Assembly (NCBI RefSeq): GCF_014529625.1
Contig: NZ_CP076039.1
Coordinates: forward strand, 310,001 to 374,000
Reading direction: 5' to 3'
Length of the DNA: 64,000 nucleotides
Source of the DNA: Candidatus Pelagisphaera phototrophica
Lineage (GTDB): Bacteria; Verrucomicrobiota; Verrucomicrobiia; Opitutales; Opitutaceae
The notes beneath the pieces are model-generated. The model worked only from the letters and a program-made list of their open reading frames with translations, had not been told where the DNA came from and made no database searches. Shown piece after piece: positions 24,491 through 34,229 of this stretch. Both the position numbers and the translations under genes were made by a program. Position 1 is the stretch's first letter. Every line of letters starts with the position of its first letter.

Positions 24491-25684
24491 ATGAAACCAC
24501 TCGCACTCGTATTTTTTGCCGACGCTCTCTCAGCCATAGAAGTATGCTGGAGTTTACACGAAGCGAACTTTGAAGTACTGGCACTCGCCAAGCAAGGGGT
24601 CCCATGCCCGCTACGCTACAGTCGCTTGATCAAAATAATCACCGTTCCCAATCCCGAGATAGACTTCCAAGAAAGCGGAGAAAGAATACTCGACCTTCTA
24701 AATAAACAAGGACTAAAAAATGACCCCCAAATCCTGGTTCCACTGGACGATGCTTCGGTACTGCTATGCAGTACCTTAAAGCTCCCAAAATCGACCCGTC
24801 AAGCCTCCCCCAAATCGAACATTGCCGAAATCGCAATAGATAAATGGCAGCAGATACAGCTCGCAAGCCAAAGCGGTTTTAATGTTATAGAAACCAAGAT
24901 CGTAGATAGGTTCTGTCCTCTCGATTCTATCGAAACGCCTTGCATACTTAAGCCGCGCCTTGCCATCGAAAAAGAAAATAACCAGATCGCCAAACGAAGT
25001 TTCTACAGCTGCCCAGATGCAACCGCATTGCAAGAGGCTTCGATAGAAGTCGCTGAAAATGCCACGCACATGTCTCAGCCATTCCTCAACGGAGTGGGAG
25101 AAGGAATATTCGGGTTCGCAACAGATGACACAGTACACGTCCTCAGTGCACATCGACGTATCCGAATGATGAATCCTGAGGGGTCCGGCTCAAGTGCATG
25201 CAGAAACAATGCGATAGAGCCAGAGCTCGAAGCCGCCGCCCACAAATTTGTCAAAAACTCTGGCTGGACCGGGCTCTTCATGATCGAGCTGATCAGAGAT
25301 GAGAACGGTAAGGCATGGTTCATGGAATTCAACGGGCGACCTTGGGGGAGTACCACCTTAGCTCGACGCATCGGATTAGAATACCCAGCGTGGCATGCTC
25401 AAGCAGCCCTTGGCATCGAACTACCTCCGATTTCAAAACCGACCTTCACCCCGAAAACTTGTCGACACATAGGCAGAGAAATCGTCCATCTACTCTTTGT
25501 GCTTCGCGGTCCTAGGAAAAATGTAAACAACAAATGGCCATCAAGGTTTGGCACCTTTATCGAACTACTTACGCCGAGAGCGAATCAGCATTGGTACAAT
25601 TTTCGCTGGAGCGACCCCATCCCTTTCTTTGCCGATACCTTCTATACAGTCATGAAAACAATCTTCAATCGGAAGGCATATTGA
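24491..25684 (+). CDS. ATP-grasp ligase
   Basis: The 397-residue protein starts with a pre-ATP-grasp fold (LALVFFADALSAIEVCWSLH) and continues with the ATP-grasp fold: CILKPRLAIE as the ATP-lysine region and LFMIELIRDENGKAWFMEFN followed by GRPWGSTTLA as the metal/ATP site. It closely resembles the carbamoyl-phosphate-synthase-like or carboxylate-amine ligase group found in polysaccharide loci. Such enzymes join a carboxylate to an amine using ATP. The substrate is unknown; lying between a deacetylase and a PHP protein, it might attach an amino acid or acid group to an exposed sugar amine. The start is 2 nt after the deacetylase stop. Confidence 0.8.
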   Translation: MKPLALVFFADALSAIEVCWSLHEANFEVLALAKQGVPCPLRYSRLIKIITVPNPEIDFQESGERILDLLNKQGLKNDPQILVPLDDASVLLCSTLKLPKSTRQASPKSNIAEIAIDKWQQIQLASQSGFNVIETKIVDRFCPLDSIETPCILKPRLAIEKENNQIAKRSFYSCPDATALQEASIEVAENATHMSQPFLNGVGEGIFGFATDDTVHVLSAHRRIRMMNPEGSGSSACRNNAIEPELEAAAHKFVKNSGWTGLFMIELIRDENGKAWFMEFNGRPWGSTTLARRIGLEYPAWHAQAALGIELPPISKPTFTPKTCRHIGREIVHLLFVLRGPRKNVNNKWPSRFGTFIELLTPRANQHWYNFRWSDPIPFFADTFYTVMKTIFNRKAY

Positions 25685-25685
25685 T

Positions 25686-26447
25686 ATGACCGTAAAAGTT
25701 GCCTGCCACATCCACTCGGAGTGGTCCTACGACGCGTCGTGGACTCTCCCCGAACTCGCCAAGTTCTTCGCCAAACGGGGCTACCAAGTACTCCTCATGA
25801 CCGAGCACGACCGTGGCTTCAACCAAGCCAAACTCGACGACTTCAAGCAAGCCTGTTCCGAAGCGAGCAATGAGGACATTCTCCTCATACCGGGAATCGA
25901 GTACAGCGACCCCACTAATACGATTCACATACTAACCTGGGGAAACGTCCCCTTCTTCGGAGCCGACCAGGAGACCCTCCCCATGCTACAGCATGTCGCG
26001 GGCCACCACGGGCTTTCCGTCCTTGCCCATCCTTCTAGGAAAAGCGCTTGGAAACGCTTCGACACCAGATGGACTCCCCTGCTGAATGGTATTGAGCTCT
26101 GGAACCGAAAATCCGACGGTATCCGCCCCAGTCCACACGCACGAACACTCGTTCATGATACGAAGCTCCCTGGCTTTTACGGTCTCGACTTTCACCGGAT
26201 CAACCAAAGCTTCCCGCTCGCCATCAATCTCGAGATACCGAGAACCCAAATCAACGAATCAACCGTACTCGAAACGATTCGGTTAAAGAATTTCAGCCTC
26301 AACGCACTAAACTTCAGCTCCAGACATATCGAAAATCAACCGATCCATTCAACCCTCAATTGCGCAGAATTCGCCAGACGACTAATCGCAAAAACCAACC
26401 GATCGCTTCGCAAGTACCCTCAACCCAAACGCAAACCAGCTGCATGA
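25686..26447 (+). CDS. PHP-domain metal-dependent phosphoesterase
   Basis: The 253-residue PHP-fold protein has the ordered metal ligands CHIHSEWSYD, LMTEHDRG, IPGIEYSD, VLAHPSRKS, and GLDFHRIN. This full set predicts an active trinuclear metal site. PHP proteins hydrolyse phosphate esters, for example histidinol phosphate, nucleotides or sugar phosphates; here the substrate is unknown, but position after an ATP-grasp gene suggests handling of a phosphorylated intermediate of the polysaccharide pathway. No signal peptide. The gene starts 1 nt after the ATP-grasp gene and its TGA overlaps the ATG of the next glycosyltransferase (ATGA). Confidence 0.85.
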   Translation: MTVKVACHIHSEWSYDASWTLPELAKFFAKRGYQVLLMTEHDRGFNQAKLDDFKQACSEASNEDILLIPGIEYSDPTNTIHILTWGNVPFFGADQETLPMLQHVAGHHGLSVLAHPSRKSAWKRFDTRWTPLLNGIELWNRKSDGIRPSPHARTLVHDTKLPGFYGLDFHRINQSFPLAINLEIPRTQINESTVLETIRLKNFSLNALNFSSRHIENQPIHSTLNCAEFARRLIAKTNRSLRKYPQPKRKPAA

Positions 26448-27397
26448 AGCTAAGCATCGTCATTGTAAACTGGAATTCCAAGGATCAGACACGGGATTGC
26501 CTCGATTCTCTTCGTGCACATTGCTCCAATCTTAAACTGCAAATCATCGTCGTCGACGGCGGTTCATTCGACGGATGCGACCAAATGATTGCAAACGACT
26601 ACCCCGAAGTAGAATTCACTCAATCGGAGAAAAACATCGGCTTTGGCAAATCCAACAACCTGGGCGCTGAAAAAGCCACAGGGGAAGCTCTACTGCTGCT
26701 CAACCCAGACACGGAAGTCGAACCCAACTCGTTGCAGACATTATTGGCAGAGCTCGAGAAACAGCCCCAAGCCGGCATACTAGGCCCTCTTCTCCTGAAC
26801 TCCGACGGTACCCGACAAGAAGGAAGCGTGCACGCCTTCCCAACCCCACTCAACCAAGCGCTGGATTCCGACTACCTGAAGCATCGTCTCCCAAAGTCAT
26901 CCCTTTGGAAAACCTACAAGGCCTTCAAGACCGACTCAACCACAGAGGTCGATGCAGTAGGAGGAGCTTGCATGCTCATGTGGCGATCCACATTCGAGTC
27001 AGTGGGAGGGTTCACCCTGGACTATTTCATGTACGCCGAAGACTTGGACCTTTGCAAAAAAGTTAGTGTTGCAGGGTTTCGCAACTACCACGCTCCTCAA
27101 GCCAGAGTTTTCCATCACGCAGGTTGCAGTTCGGAAAAACAGTTCAACAAGTTTTCAGCTGTACTAATACCCACTTCAATGTCCATCTACATGCGACTCA
27201 ACCATGGGCTCAACGCAGCTATTCGCTATCGGGTGTTCATATGCCTTTCAGCTTCTTTCCGCACCCTTGCCATTGGATCAGTCTATGCTCTATCCAGCCA
27301 AAGCAAACGAAGTCGCCTGATTGCCTCGCTCAAGCGCTGGACTGCCGTGTTGAGCTGGTCTTTCGGAGGCCAACGATGGATAAGGGAGTACACTTGA
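26444..27397 (+). CDS. Family 2 glycosyltransferase (rhamnosyltransferase-like)
   Basis: The enzyme (317 residues) begins MKLSIVIVNWNSKDQTRDCL with the ATG overlapping the PHP gene stop; the frame is open upstream, but the family starts here. Further motifs are IIVVDGGSFDG, NIGFGKSNNLGAEKATGEAL, LLNPDTEVEP as the DxD-like site, GACMLMWRSTFESVGGF and FMYAEDLDLC. These are typical of the WcaA/RfbF-like GT2 branch, which often transfers rhamnose or a related deoxy-sugar. The rml genes at 53.6-56.9 kb could supply dTDP-rhamnose. The donor remains an inference. Last gene of the coupled five-gene run; 299 nt follow before the next gene. Confidence 0.87.
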   Translation: MKLSIVIVNWNSKDQTRDCLDSLRAHCSNLKLQIIVVDGGSFDGCDQMIANDYPEVEFTQSEKNIGFGKSNNLGAEKATGEALLLLNPDTEVEPNSLQTLLAELEKQPQAGILGPLLLNSDGTRQEGSVHAFPTPLNQALDSDYLKHRLPKSSLWKTYKAFKTDSTTEVDAVGGACMLMWRSTFESVGGFTLDYFMYAEDLDLCKKVSVAGFRNYHAPQARVFHHAGCSSEKQFNKFSAVLIPTSMSIYMRLNHGLNAAIRYRVFICLSASFRTLAIGSVYALSSQSKRSRLIASLKRWTAVLSWSFGGQRWIREYT

Positions 27398-27696
27398 CTG
27401 AATCAAGGATAGGATGAGGCTCTTATTGCTAATATAATCATATATTAGTATTTTGTAAAACTATTGCCAATCCATAGTCAAATTAGCTTTCCCCATCCAG
27501 TAAGCCTATTTTATAGGATAAGAATCCCAATTTAACGAAAAACTTCTACCGGCAGAGGAATCTAAATATTCTTGCTAATTCTTCTTAACGTTTACCTAGG
27601 AAATATCGATATCTAACTTGGCGAACCATCCTTTAAGACGAAGGTTCTCATCCCTCTTCCACTAGTCAACCGTCCTAAATATAAGCTTATTGAGTC
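27398..27696. other. Intergenic region, 299 nt
   Basis: AT-rich, no gene seen. It probably carries a promoter for the secreted protein that follows. No sigma-54 motif or T-tailed hairpin was recognised. Confidence 0.3.
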
Positions 27697-29127
27697 ATGC
27701 CTTTTTTGAAAGCCAGTCACCTTTTAATTTTCTGGAGCCTCATTTCAGTGCTCGCACACGATTCCAACCTGCACGCTGCAAGCTCCATAACTCGGGCTGG
27801 CGTAACTTGGACGTTCAATCAAGACCTTATCACAGGCGTTTATGCAAATGGTGATCCTTGGGTGGTTGAACCTAGTTCAGGATCTGGCGTGACCATAATC
27901 ACGATTTCCCCTGAATCTGACGGCCTTTCCAACGGAACCGTCGTAAACGTTCCTCGGTCGAGAAATCAAGGCTTCGACAGCCGAATGCAGAGAAGCCCGT
28001 ACCGACCTGAGTGGAATATCGCCACCCAGTTGCCATACACGGTGAGTGCCAATTCCAGCGTAATGTCAGCGATCAGCCTCGAACAAAAAAGTTTGAAAGA
28101 CGATCCACAAATAAAGTCGTACTCGATACTCACCGTTTTGGCCTCTACCCCACCCATTGCCGCCTTTAGACCCGGTTATATAAATGGCAATTTTTCACAT
28201 CCCTGGGCTGAAGAAGATCTCAACTACAGCAAGCTCGCAAAAATGAGCATTAATGGGTTCGGCGGCCCCGATATAACCACGATCAAACTAACAGTCCCAG
28301 TCAATGAACAGGATCTTAATTGGACTGGGCGCTACAAACATGCCGTTGACGCCTCGCCCGCCTACGGAAGAGATCTAGCGAGAAAGTTTAATACCTACCT
28401 GCTGCTCTTAAATTCCGATGCTAGCAATTCAGATAAGCGAGACTTGCTAGTCGGGATGGTTCAATATGGCATCGACATTCACAGTATTATTGAGACGGGG
28501 GGACAATGGTATGCTGATGGCGGCCACAACCTAGGGCGCATAGGTCCTTTACTGGTCGCAGCGATGACCCTCGACGACGCAGACATGAAGGCTAACTTAT
28601 CAGGAGGCGAAATGAATTTCCAAGAATTCCAACAAACTTTTTACGTTTCACAGACCGATATTGACTCGACGAAATTGGGTGATCCCCCAGACAAAGTAAT
28701 ACAATACGAACAAAATGATCTAGGAATGCCCGAATGGGGAATCCGCCACCACAAAAAACCTTCACGAGACAATAATCGATGGGACGCACGCTACCGCCAC
28801 ATCGGCGGAGGGCTTCTTCAGGCTCCAGCAATAGCTGCGCATCTGATGGGAGCACGCAATATTATAGGACATGATGCATTCTTCGATTATGCAAAGAGGC
28901 ACATCTACTATAGAGAAGGTCGCTATAAGAATCCAACATATTACAATGGATACGACGACGATGACGACTACGGAGAAGGGAACGTTTTAGGCGATAATAC
29001 ACCGCTTTCGGACAATGAAACTCCGAGTTTTCATCGAAACTTTTATTTGGCTCATGAGGATGCACTACCTATCGGTAAGCTGATGATACCAATCAGTCCG
29101 ACCGACTTATACCTAAAACAGCCATAA
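27697..29127 (+). CDS. Secreted protein of unknown function
   Basis: A 476-residue protein with a signal peptide (hydrophobic residues 8-22, likely cleaved near LHAASS). The N-terminal part (VTWTFNQDLITGVYANGDPW, then VNVPRSRNQGFDSRM) looks beta-rich. The centre contains YADGGHNLGRIGPLLVAAMT, resembling the helical toroid cores of some polysaccharide lyases and glycosidases. I recall similar proteins in Planctomycetes and Verrucomicrobiota but cannot name the family. Location between glycosyltransferase genes and the Wzy-like gene suggests it trims or modifies the EPS outside the inner membrane. An acidic run (YDDDDDYGEG) near residue 415 may bind calcium. Function is not established. Confidence 0.7.
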   Translation: MPFLKASHLLIFWSLISVLAHDSNLHAASSITRAGVTWTFNQDLITGVYANGDPWVVEPSSGSGVTIITISPESDGLSNGTVVNVPRSRNQGFDSRMQRSPYRPEWNIATQLPYTVSANSSVMSAISLEQKSLKDDPQIKSYSILTVLASTPPIAAFRPGYINGNFSHPWAEEDLNYSKLAKMSINGFGGPDITTIKLTVPVNEQDLNWTGRYKHAVDASPAYGRDLARKFNTYLLLLNSDASNSDKRDLLVGMVQYGIDIHSIIETGGQWYADGGHNLGRIGPLLVAAMTLDDADMKANLSGGEMNFQEFQQTFYVSQTDIDSTKLGDPPDKVIQYEQNDLGMPEWGIRHHKKPSRDNNRWDARYRHIGGGLLQAPAIAAHLMGARNIIGHDAFFDYAKRHIYYREGRYKNPTYYNGYDDDDDYGEGNVLGDNTPLSDNETPSFHRNFYLAHEDALPIGKLMIPISPTDLYLKQP

Positions 29128-29517
29128 AACATCCATTTCAATTGAAAAACTAAGGTCCAAACGATGGATACTAACCAAATGTAAGAGGTAGAGTTTAATC
29201 GAACAGACTTTAAATATCTTAACTAAACTATTTGTTAGCTAACTTCTCGCCATCAAAATAGTTGTAAGCAACATCTTTCGATTAATGATTATCTCCAAAT
29301 TAAATATATCCCAAAAAATGTTTGGTAATTAAATTAGCGAGTATACGAACGGAGGCATTCACCGCGACATTCGGATTAACAAGTCCCAGGCCATCTACCA
29401 GATGGAGGCCCACTCGGATCAGAATTTAAAGGGTTGAGAAAGTCGGCCTCCTGTTATTACAAACGAAACCGACTAAGTAAATACCTTCGCTTTTCAATTT
29501 CTCCAACGTGAACAAAA
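29128..29517. other. Intergenic region, 390 nt
   Basis: AT-rich in the left half. At about 29345-29440 a less AT-rich stretch translates to INKSQAIYQMEAHSDQNLKG before a stop, possibly a remnant of an unidentified gene. No regulatory site recognised. Confidence 0.3.
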
Positions 29518-30816
29518 ATGTACACATCGCTTCTTATAATCACTACCGCTCTGGTAGCAGCTCAAATATACCTCCCCAAACGCCTAGCGTTCCTGCCCCT
29601 CATTATCGTGGCCTTACACACAAACTATAATGAGCAGGTTATCCCAAGTTTTACAATTGCGCGAATCATCATTATAGTCGGTCTGTTCAGAGCCGTATTC
29701 AGCGGCCAATTTCGCTGCTCGATGAGAAACCCCATCGACCTTTTAATGGTCCTCTGGGCCACATTCCTTTTAATTAGCACCATTTCCCATGAGCCGACTA
29801 TCTCTCACTCAAACCCTTTTATTAATAGGGTTCGTTTAGTTATAGATATTTGCGGAAGTTTTTTCTATGCGAAAGCCTATATTCGTAATTTTTCCGACCT
29901 CAAGCGACTTGCTATAGCGATTTCAATTACCCTTGTCCCCCTTGCCTTAGCAATGGGCTATACTAAGCTAACTGGAGGATCAAATATCTATTCTTTCATT
30001 GGCGCTGATGCATCTCTCCTCGTTCGTAACGGTTCGATACGAGCTTTCGGGCCTTTCGGCAACGCTATCTTGGCCGGCACGGTCGGCTCCCTATTGATGC
30101 CCCTCATTTTAATATTATGGAAAAAACAAAAAAAAGTAGCTCTTATCGGCATTTTTTCCTGTTTTACTATGATTTTTTCTTCGGGTTCATCGACCCCAAT
30201 AGGCGCTCTACTAATTGCACTATTCGCACTCAGTCTTTGGCGCTACCGACAGCACATGAAAGGTATCGTAATATCAGGAATCACCTTGCTGATACTTATG
30301 GATCTCGTTAAAGAACGACCAATTTGGTACCTGATGGCCATCACAGATTTCACAGGTAGCAGCACTGGTTACCATCGGGCCAAACTCATAGATCAGGCCA
30401 TTCTATACTTCGACGAATGGTGGTTTTTCGGCACTGACTACACGAGACACTGGATGCCCTACGGACTTGCGTCCATGCCTGAACATGCTGATATTACCAA
30501 TTATTATATCCATATGGGCGTAATTGGAGGACTCCCTTTGATGCTCATAGTCTTAGCTCTCATCTGGAAAGGTTTTGCAGCCATAAAGCCACCGCTCAAA
30601 AGACTAAGACTACTCGGAAGCGAAAATGAATTCGGAATCTGGTGTATAGGTTGCCTTCTTTTCACCCACACCCTCACTTGCCTAACCATTTCCTACTACG
30701 ATCAAAGTTATATTTTTTTCTATCTCCTGTTAGCCTTCATTTCAAACCTAAAGGACCTACGCCTTGAACCAGATTCCGAACTTGAAAGTATCAGTACTTC
30801 ACCGATTCGTTATTAA
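29518..30816 (+). CDS. O-antigen polymerase/ligase-like membrane protein (Wzy)
   Basis: The 432-residue protein is hydrophobic nearly throughout, with about ten to twelve predicted membrane helices. A large soluble loop lies around residues 270-330 (LIDQAILYFDEWWFFGTDYT), which matches the periplasmic loop of the Wzy/WaaL/O-antigen-ligase superfamily. It should polymerise lipid-linked repeats in the periplasm (Wzy) before export. With no lipopolysaccharide ligase context and with Wzz/Wzc and Wza homologs present, Wzy is more likely than WaaL. The gene is clearly more AT-rich than the operon's first half. Confidence 0.8.
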   Translation: MYTSLLIITTALVAAQIYLPKRLAFLPLIIVALHTNYNEQVIPSFTIARIIIIVGLFRAVFSGQFRCSMRNPIDLLMVLWATFLLISTISHEPTISHSNPFINRVRLVIDICGSFFYAKAYIRNFSDLKRLAIAISITLVPLALAMGYTKLTGGSNIYSFIGADASLLVRNGSIRAFGPFGNAILAGTVGSLLMPLILILWKKQKKVALIGIFSCFTMIFSSGSSTPIGALLIALFALSLWRYRQHMKGIVISGITLLILMDLVKERPIWYLMAITDFTGSSTGYHRAKLIDQAILYFDEWWFFGTDYTRHWMPYGLASMPEHADITNYYIHMGVIGGLPLMLIVLALIWKGFAAIKPPLKRLRLLGSENEFGIWCIGCLLFTHTLTCLTISYYDQSYIFFYLLLAFISNLKDLRLEPDSELESISTSPIRY

Positions 30817-30935
30817 TCAAACGCTCAGGCTCAGAAACGCTGACGATGAAAGTAGCCAATGCTCAGGCGTTTTGAAAAAACGCTATACCGATGCAATCGG
30901 GATTCGCATATAAGAAATAATTTCAAACAATAGAA

Positions 30936-32228
30936 ATGACCCGTGTCCTATTGATTACTTACCACTTCCCCCCTCAAGGCGGAAGTGGTGTCCAACGTGC
31001 TTCTAAATTTTTCACATACCTACCTAAATTCAACGTTGAACCAATTGTACTAACGGGCAACGACCTTATGGATTCTCGATGGACGCCAGAAGACCAATCA
31101 CTCCTAACCGCCCCTCACCGAAGCAAATCTATACACAGAATGGATTGGCCCGCCTACCGCAGAGGAACTCCTACTGAGACTGCAGAACGTACAACGCGAT
31201 TGATTACAAAAGGAATCGAATTAGTAAACAGGCTTAATATCTCTTCGATTTTGGTTACGATGTCGCCATTTCAAGACGCCACAATAGCCCGTAGTATCTC
31301 TACTGCGACTGGTCGGCCATGGATAGCGGATTTACGCGACCCATGGGCCTTAGACGAATTTCAAACATACCGCACTGCTTGGCACCGATACAAAGAAAAA
31401 AAGAGAATGCGAATAAGCCTAGCGAGTGCTTCTCTTATAGTAATGAACACGCCGCAAGCTGCGAAATTGCTAACACATTCCTTTCCTGAGATACCCAAGC
31501 AGCGAGTTAAATGTATTACGAACGGATATGATGCTAATGATTTTTCATCGGTCGAGGAAACAACTCCAACGCATATAGATCCAACTAAATTCAACATAGT
31601 TCATACCGGCACATTCCATACAGCATTAGGTCTCAAGCGAGTTCGACAGAAATGGATCAATACATTTCTCGGCCGCACCCACAAGGGAGTTGAAACATTA
31701 CCACGCTCTCCACATTACCTAGCGGAGGCGATATCCAGCCTACGAAAATCCCACTACGAAGCTATTTCAGATTTCAATATTGTTTTCGCTGGATCCAAAG
31801 AAAAAGCCGATTCCGACTGTATTCATAAATCCGGACTACTAGATCTTGTCAAATTCACGAATTACATACCACACACAGAAAGCGTACGATACCTCAAATC
31901 TGCTAATTTGCTTTTCATGCCCTTGCATTCGATAGAAAGCGGACCTTCATCCATCATCCCTGGGAAAATGTACGAATACCTAGCAAGCGGGAATCCGATC
32001 CTTGCGACCATACCTCAAGGCGATGCGCACGACATCCTAAAGAAAAGTGGCGCTTGCTACATATGCGAACCAACCGATGTACTCGCGATGAAAAAATATC
32101 TGTTAACCAACTACCAGCGATGGAAAGTCAAAACACCTCAAGAAAAGCGTGATATCGTTTATATACGTAGATTCGAACGCAGAGCACTCACAAAGAAACT
32201 AGCATTAATCATCGAGTCTTTATCATAG
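30936..32228 (+). CDS. Family 4 glycosyltransferase
   Basis: A GT-B enzyme of 430 residues. The N-terminus MTRVLLITYHFPPQGGSGVQ has the glycine-rich loop typical of GT4. Later segments IADLRDPWALDEF, ITNGYDANDF, FNIVHTGTF and PSSIIPGKMYEYLASGNPIL supply the donor-binding half; the last aligns to the E-x7-E region of retaining GT4 enzymes. It adds a sugar to the repeat at the cytosolic side. A partial second copy with many defects follows directly (32237-32978), so a tandem duplication occurred here. The gene starts 119 nt after the polymerase gene. Confidence 0.87.
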   Translation: MTRVLLITYHFPPQGGSGVQRASKFFTYLPKFNVEPIVLTGNDLMDSRWTPEDQSLLTAPHRSKSIHRMDWPAYRRGTPTETAERTTRLITKGIELVNRLNISSILVTMSPFQDATIARSISTATGRPWIADLRDPWALDEFQTYRTAWHRYKEKKRMRISLASASLIVMNTPQAAKLLTHSFPEIPKQRVKCITNGYDANDFSSVEETTPTHIDPTKFNIVHTGTFHTALGLKRVRQKWINTFLGRTHKGVETLPRSPHYLAEAISSLRKSHYEAISDFNIVFAGSKEKADSDCIHKSGLLDLVKFTNYIPHTESVRYLKSANLLFMPLHSIESGPSSIIPGKMYEYLASGNPILATIPQGDAHDILKKSGACYICEPTDVLAMKKYLLTNYQRWKVKTPQEKRDIVYIRRFERRALTKKLALIIESLS

Positions 32229-32236
32229 AAATAAAC

Positions 32237-32978
32237 ATTATTCCCAGTCCTTTCCCAGACTGGCAAGCTCGCAAATCTACAGCATAACCAACGGTTACGA
32301 TAAAGAGAATTTTCAGGAAGCCGACCTTGAGCCAAGGAGTGATAAAATTAGGATAGTTCACGCAGGCTTCATGCACACTAAATTCGGCTTAGACCAAAGA
32401 CGAAACTCCCTATTCTATCGACTTCTAGGGAGTACTCGTTCAGGTATGCAAGCTCTCTCAAGATCACATTACTATATACTCTAGGCTCTAGCCAATTGGT
32501 CCAGCAATAGACCGAATGAAATAAAGAGTATAGAATTAGTATTCGCGGGCTCACTAGAATATAGCGATGAGAGAATAATCGATAAATCACGCGTTGAATC
32601 GTTGGTAAAACTAACTTTTCATCTAAGCCGCAAAGAGAGCGTGGACCTCATTAGCGGCGCCTACCTTCCCATCCATACCCTGCGTCCGGGCGACAAGTCT
32701 ACCTTCGTACCAGGCAAAACCTACGAATACATGGCAACAAGCAGTCCCATTCTTGGTGCTATTCCAAATGGTGATGCGAAGGATTTCCTGAAAAATGTGG
32801 CACCCTATCAATATGCCAGCCATAAGACGTCGACACAATGCTCGAAATTCTCAAAACACAATATCGTTCATGGAAAGAACAGGCCCTGATCCTATCTTTA
32901 AATCATCGATTTATCCACCAATTCGAACGAGGGAATCTAACAAAAAAACTTGCCAACAAAATTAGTGGACTTGCTTAG
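32237..32978 (+). pseudogene. Decayed tandem copy of the GT4 gene
   Basis: Translation without regard to stops gives QSFPRLASSQIYSITNGYDK, then IRIVHAGFMHTKFGLDQRRN, LVFAGSLEYSDERIIDKSRV, FVPGKTYEYMATSSPILGAI and a tail FERGNLTKKLANKISGLA before TAG 32976-32978. Each block aligns to the second half of the intact gene just upstream (for example SFPEIPKQRVKCITNGYDAN and FERRALTKKLALIIESLS). A TAG at about 32482 and frame changes break it, and the N-terminal half is missing. The copies differ at many residues, so the duplication is old or the second came from a different strain's locus. Confidence 0.82.
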
Positions 32979-34229
32979 ATGATCGTTCCGGCAAGCGACC
33001 ACTTCGGCTCAGTCAAGCCCAAAATCCAACAAGACCAAATGCATAAAAGTGAGAGTTCTGATGTCCAAAAACAAAACCTTCCAGTCATCGCCGTCTTTTT
33101 ACCAATGTACGGGATTGCGAGCGAGATTTGGGTCAAACGCCAGGCAGAAGCTTTTGCAAGGTCCGAACCCGTCTTGCTAACATGGGAAACTCATCACTCA
33201 AAGTTTTGGAAATTTCCAAAAAAACATATTTGCATGAGCCTCCCCTGGACCAGCGATGGTTTCGGCTACCGCATTTCACGTAATTTCAAGCTATTCCGCT
33301 GTTTATATCGCCTTCGCGAGTGCAAAACAGTCAGAGACCATCTCAGTCAACAAAATGCATCTATCGCGATTTGTCATTTCGGGTGGACCGCGAGTCGAGT
33401 CTATACCGTGTTGCGGGACCTGAAGATTCCCTATTTCATTATTTGTCATGGGCTGGACCTTGCAACTCCTGCACTCGTCAAAAGCTACCTAACCGATCTC
33501 AAGTCATCTATAAAAAACGCTGCTGGAGTGGTTATCGTTGGTTCGCACATGAAAAATGCCATTAATCAACTGCATCCAACAATTGATAAAAACAAAATTC
33601 ATCAAATTCCATGTGGCGCTCCAATTAAGTCTTTTTCAAGAAACAGACCAAGCCGACGTCAGAAAGACGAACCCCTTAAGCTAATTTCAGTCGGACGCCT
33701 CTTCGAAGGTAAAGGCATCGATCTCTCAATTTCAGCTATTTCCCAGTTAATTAAGAGCGGTCTCGATCTACATTTCACAATAGTAGGAGAAGGCGTAGAA
33801 CTTTCGCATCTCTCAAAACTGTCAGAAACCCTCGGAATCGAACAGCACGTAACATTTTGCGGTAAGCTCCAGCAAGTAGACATAGCAAAGCTGCTCAAAT
33901 CAAACCACGTATTCCTTCAACCATCTCGCAAGTCGAAAAGCGGCTGGATAGAAGGATTTGGTGTCTCCATCACCGAAGCAATGGCGTCTGGGCTGCCTGT
34001 GATTGCAACTCTTTCAGGAGGCATCCCCGATCAGGTCCGTGACCAGAGAGACGGGTTTCTCGTCGAAGAAGAGGACTACAAGGGAATCGCTGAAGCCATT
34101 CTTACTTATTACACTTCTGAAGAGACACGCTTCCGACACAGCCAAAACGCTCAAAAACAAGCTACTAATTTTGACTCAGCTAAACTCGCTCAAAAACTTG
34201 AAGGGCTACTCCTGCAAGAGATCGCGTAA
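32979..34229 (+). CDS. Family 4 glycosyltransferase
   Basis: The 416-residue GT-B protein reads VIAVFLPMYGIASEIWVKRQ near its start, ISVGRLFEGKGIDLSISAIS as the linker to the donor domain, and EGFGVSITEAMASGLPVIAT carrying the E-x7-E catalytic pattern. This is a complete retaining GT4. The first 30 residues are not conserved, so an internal start is possible; ATG 32979 immediately follows the pseudogene stop. Sugar and linkage cannot be told from the sequence. Confidence 0.88.
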   Translation: MIVPASDHFGSVKPKIQQDQMHKSESSDVQKQNLPVIAVFLPMYGIASEIWVKRQAEAFARSEPVLLTWETHHSKFWKFPKKHICMSLPWTSDGFGYRISRNFKLFRCLYRLRECKTVRDHLSQQNASIAICHFGWTASRVYTVLRDLKIPYFIICHGLDLATPALVKSYLTDLKSSIKNAAGVVIVGSHMKNAINQLHPTIDKNKIHQIPCGAPIKSFSRNRPSRRQKDEPLKLISVGRLFEGKGIDLSISAISQLIKSGLDLHFTIVGEGVELSHLSKLSETLGIEQHVTFCGKLQQVDIAKLLKSNHVFLQPSRKSKSGWIEGFGVSITEAMASGLPVIATLSGGIPDQVRDQRDGFLVEEEDYKGIAEAILTYYTSEETRFRHSQNAQKQATNFDSAKLAQKLEGLLLQEIA

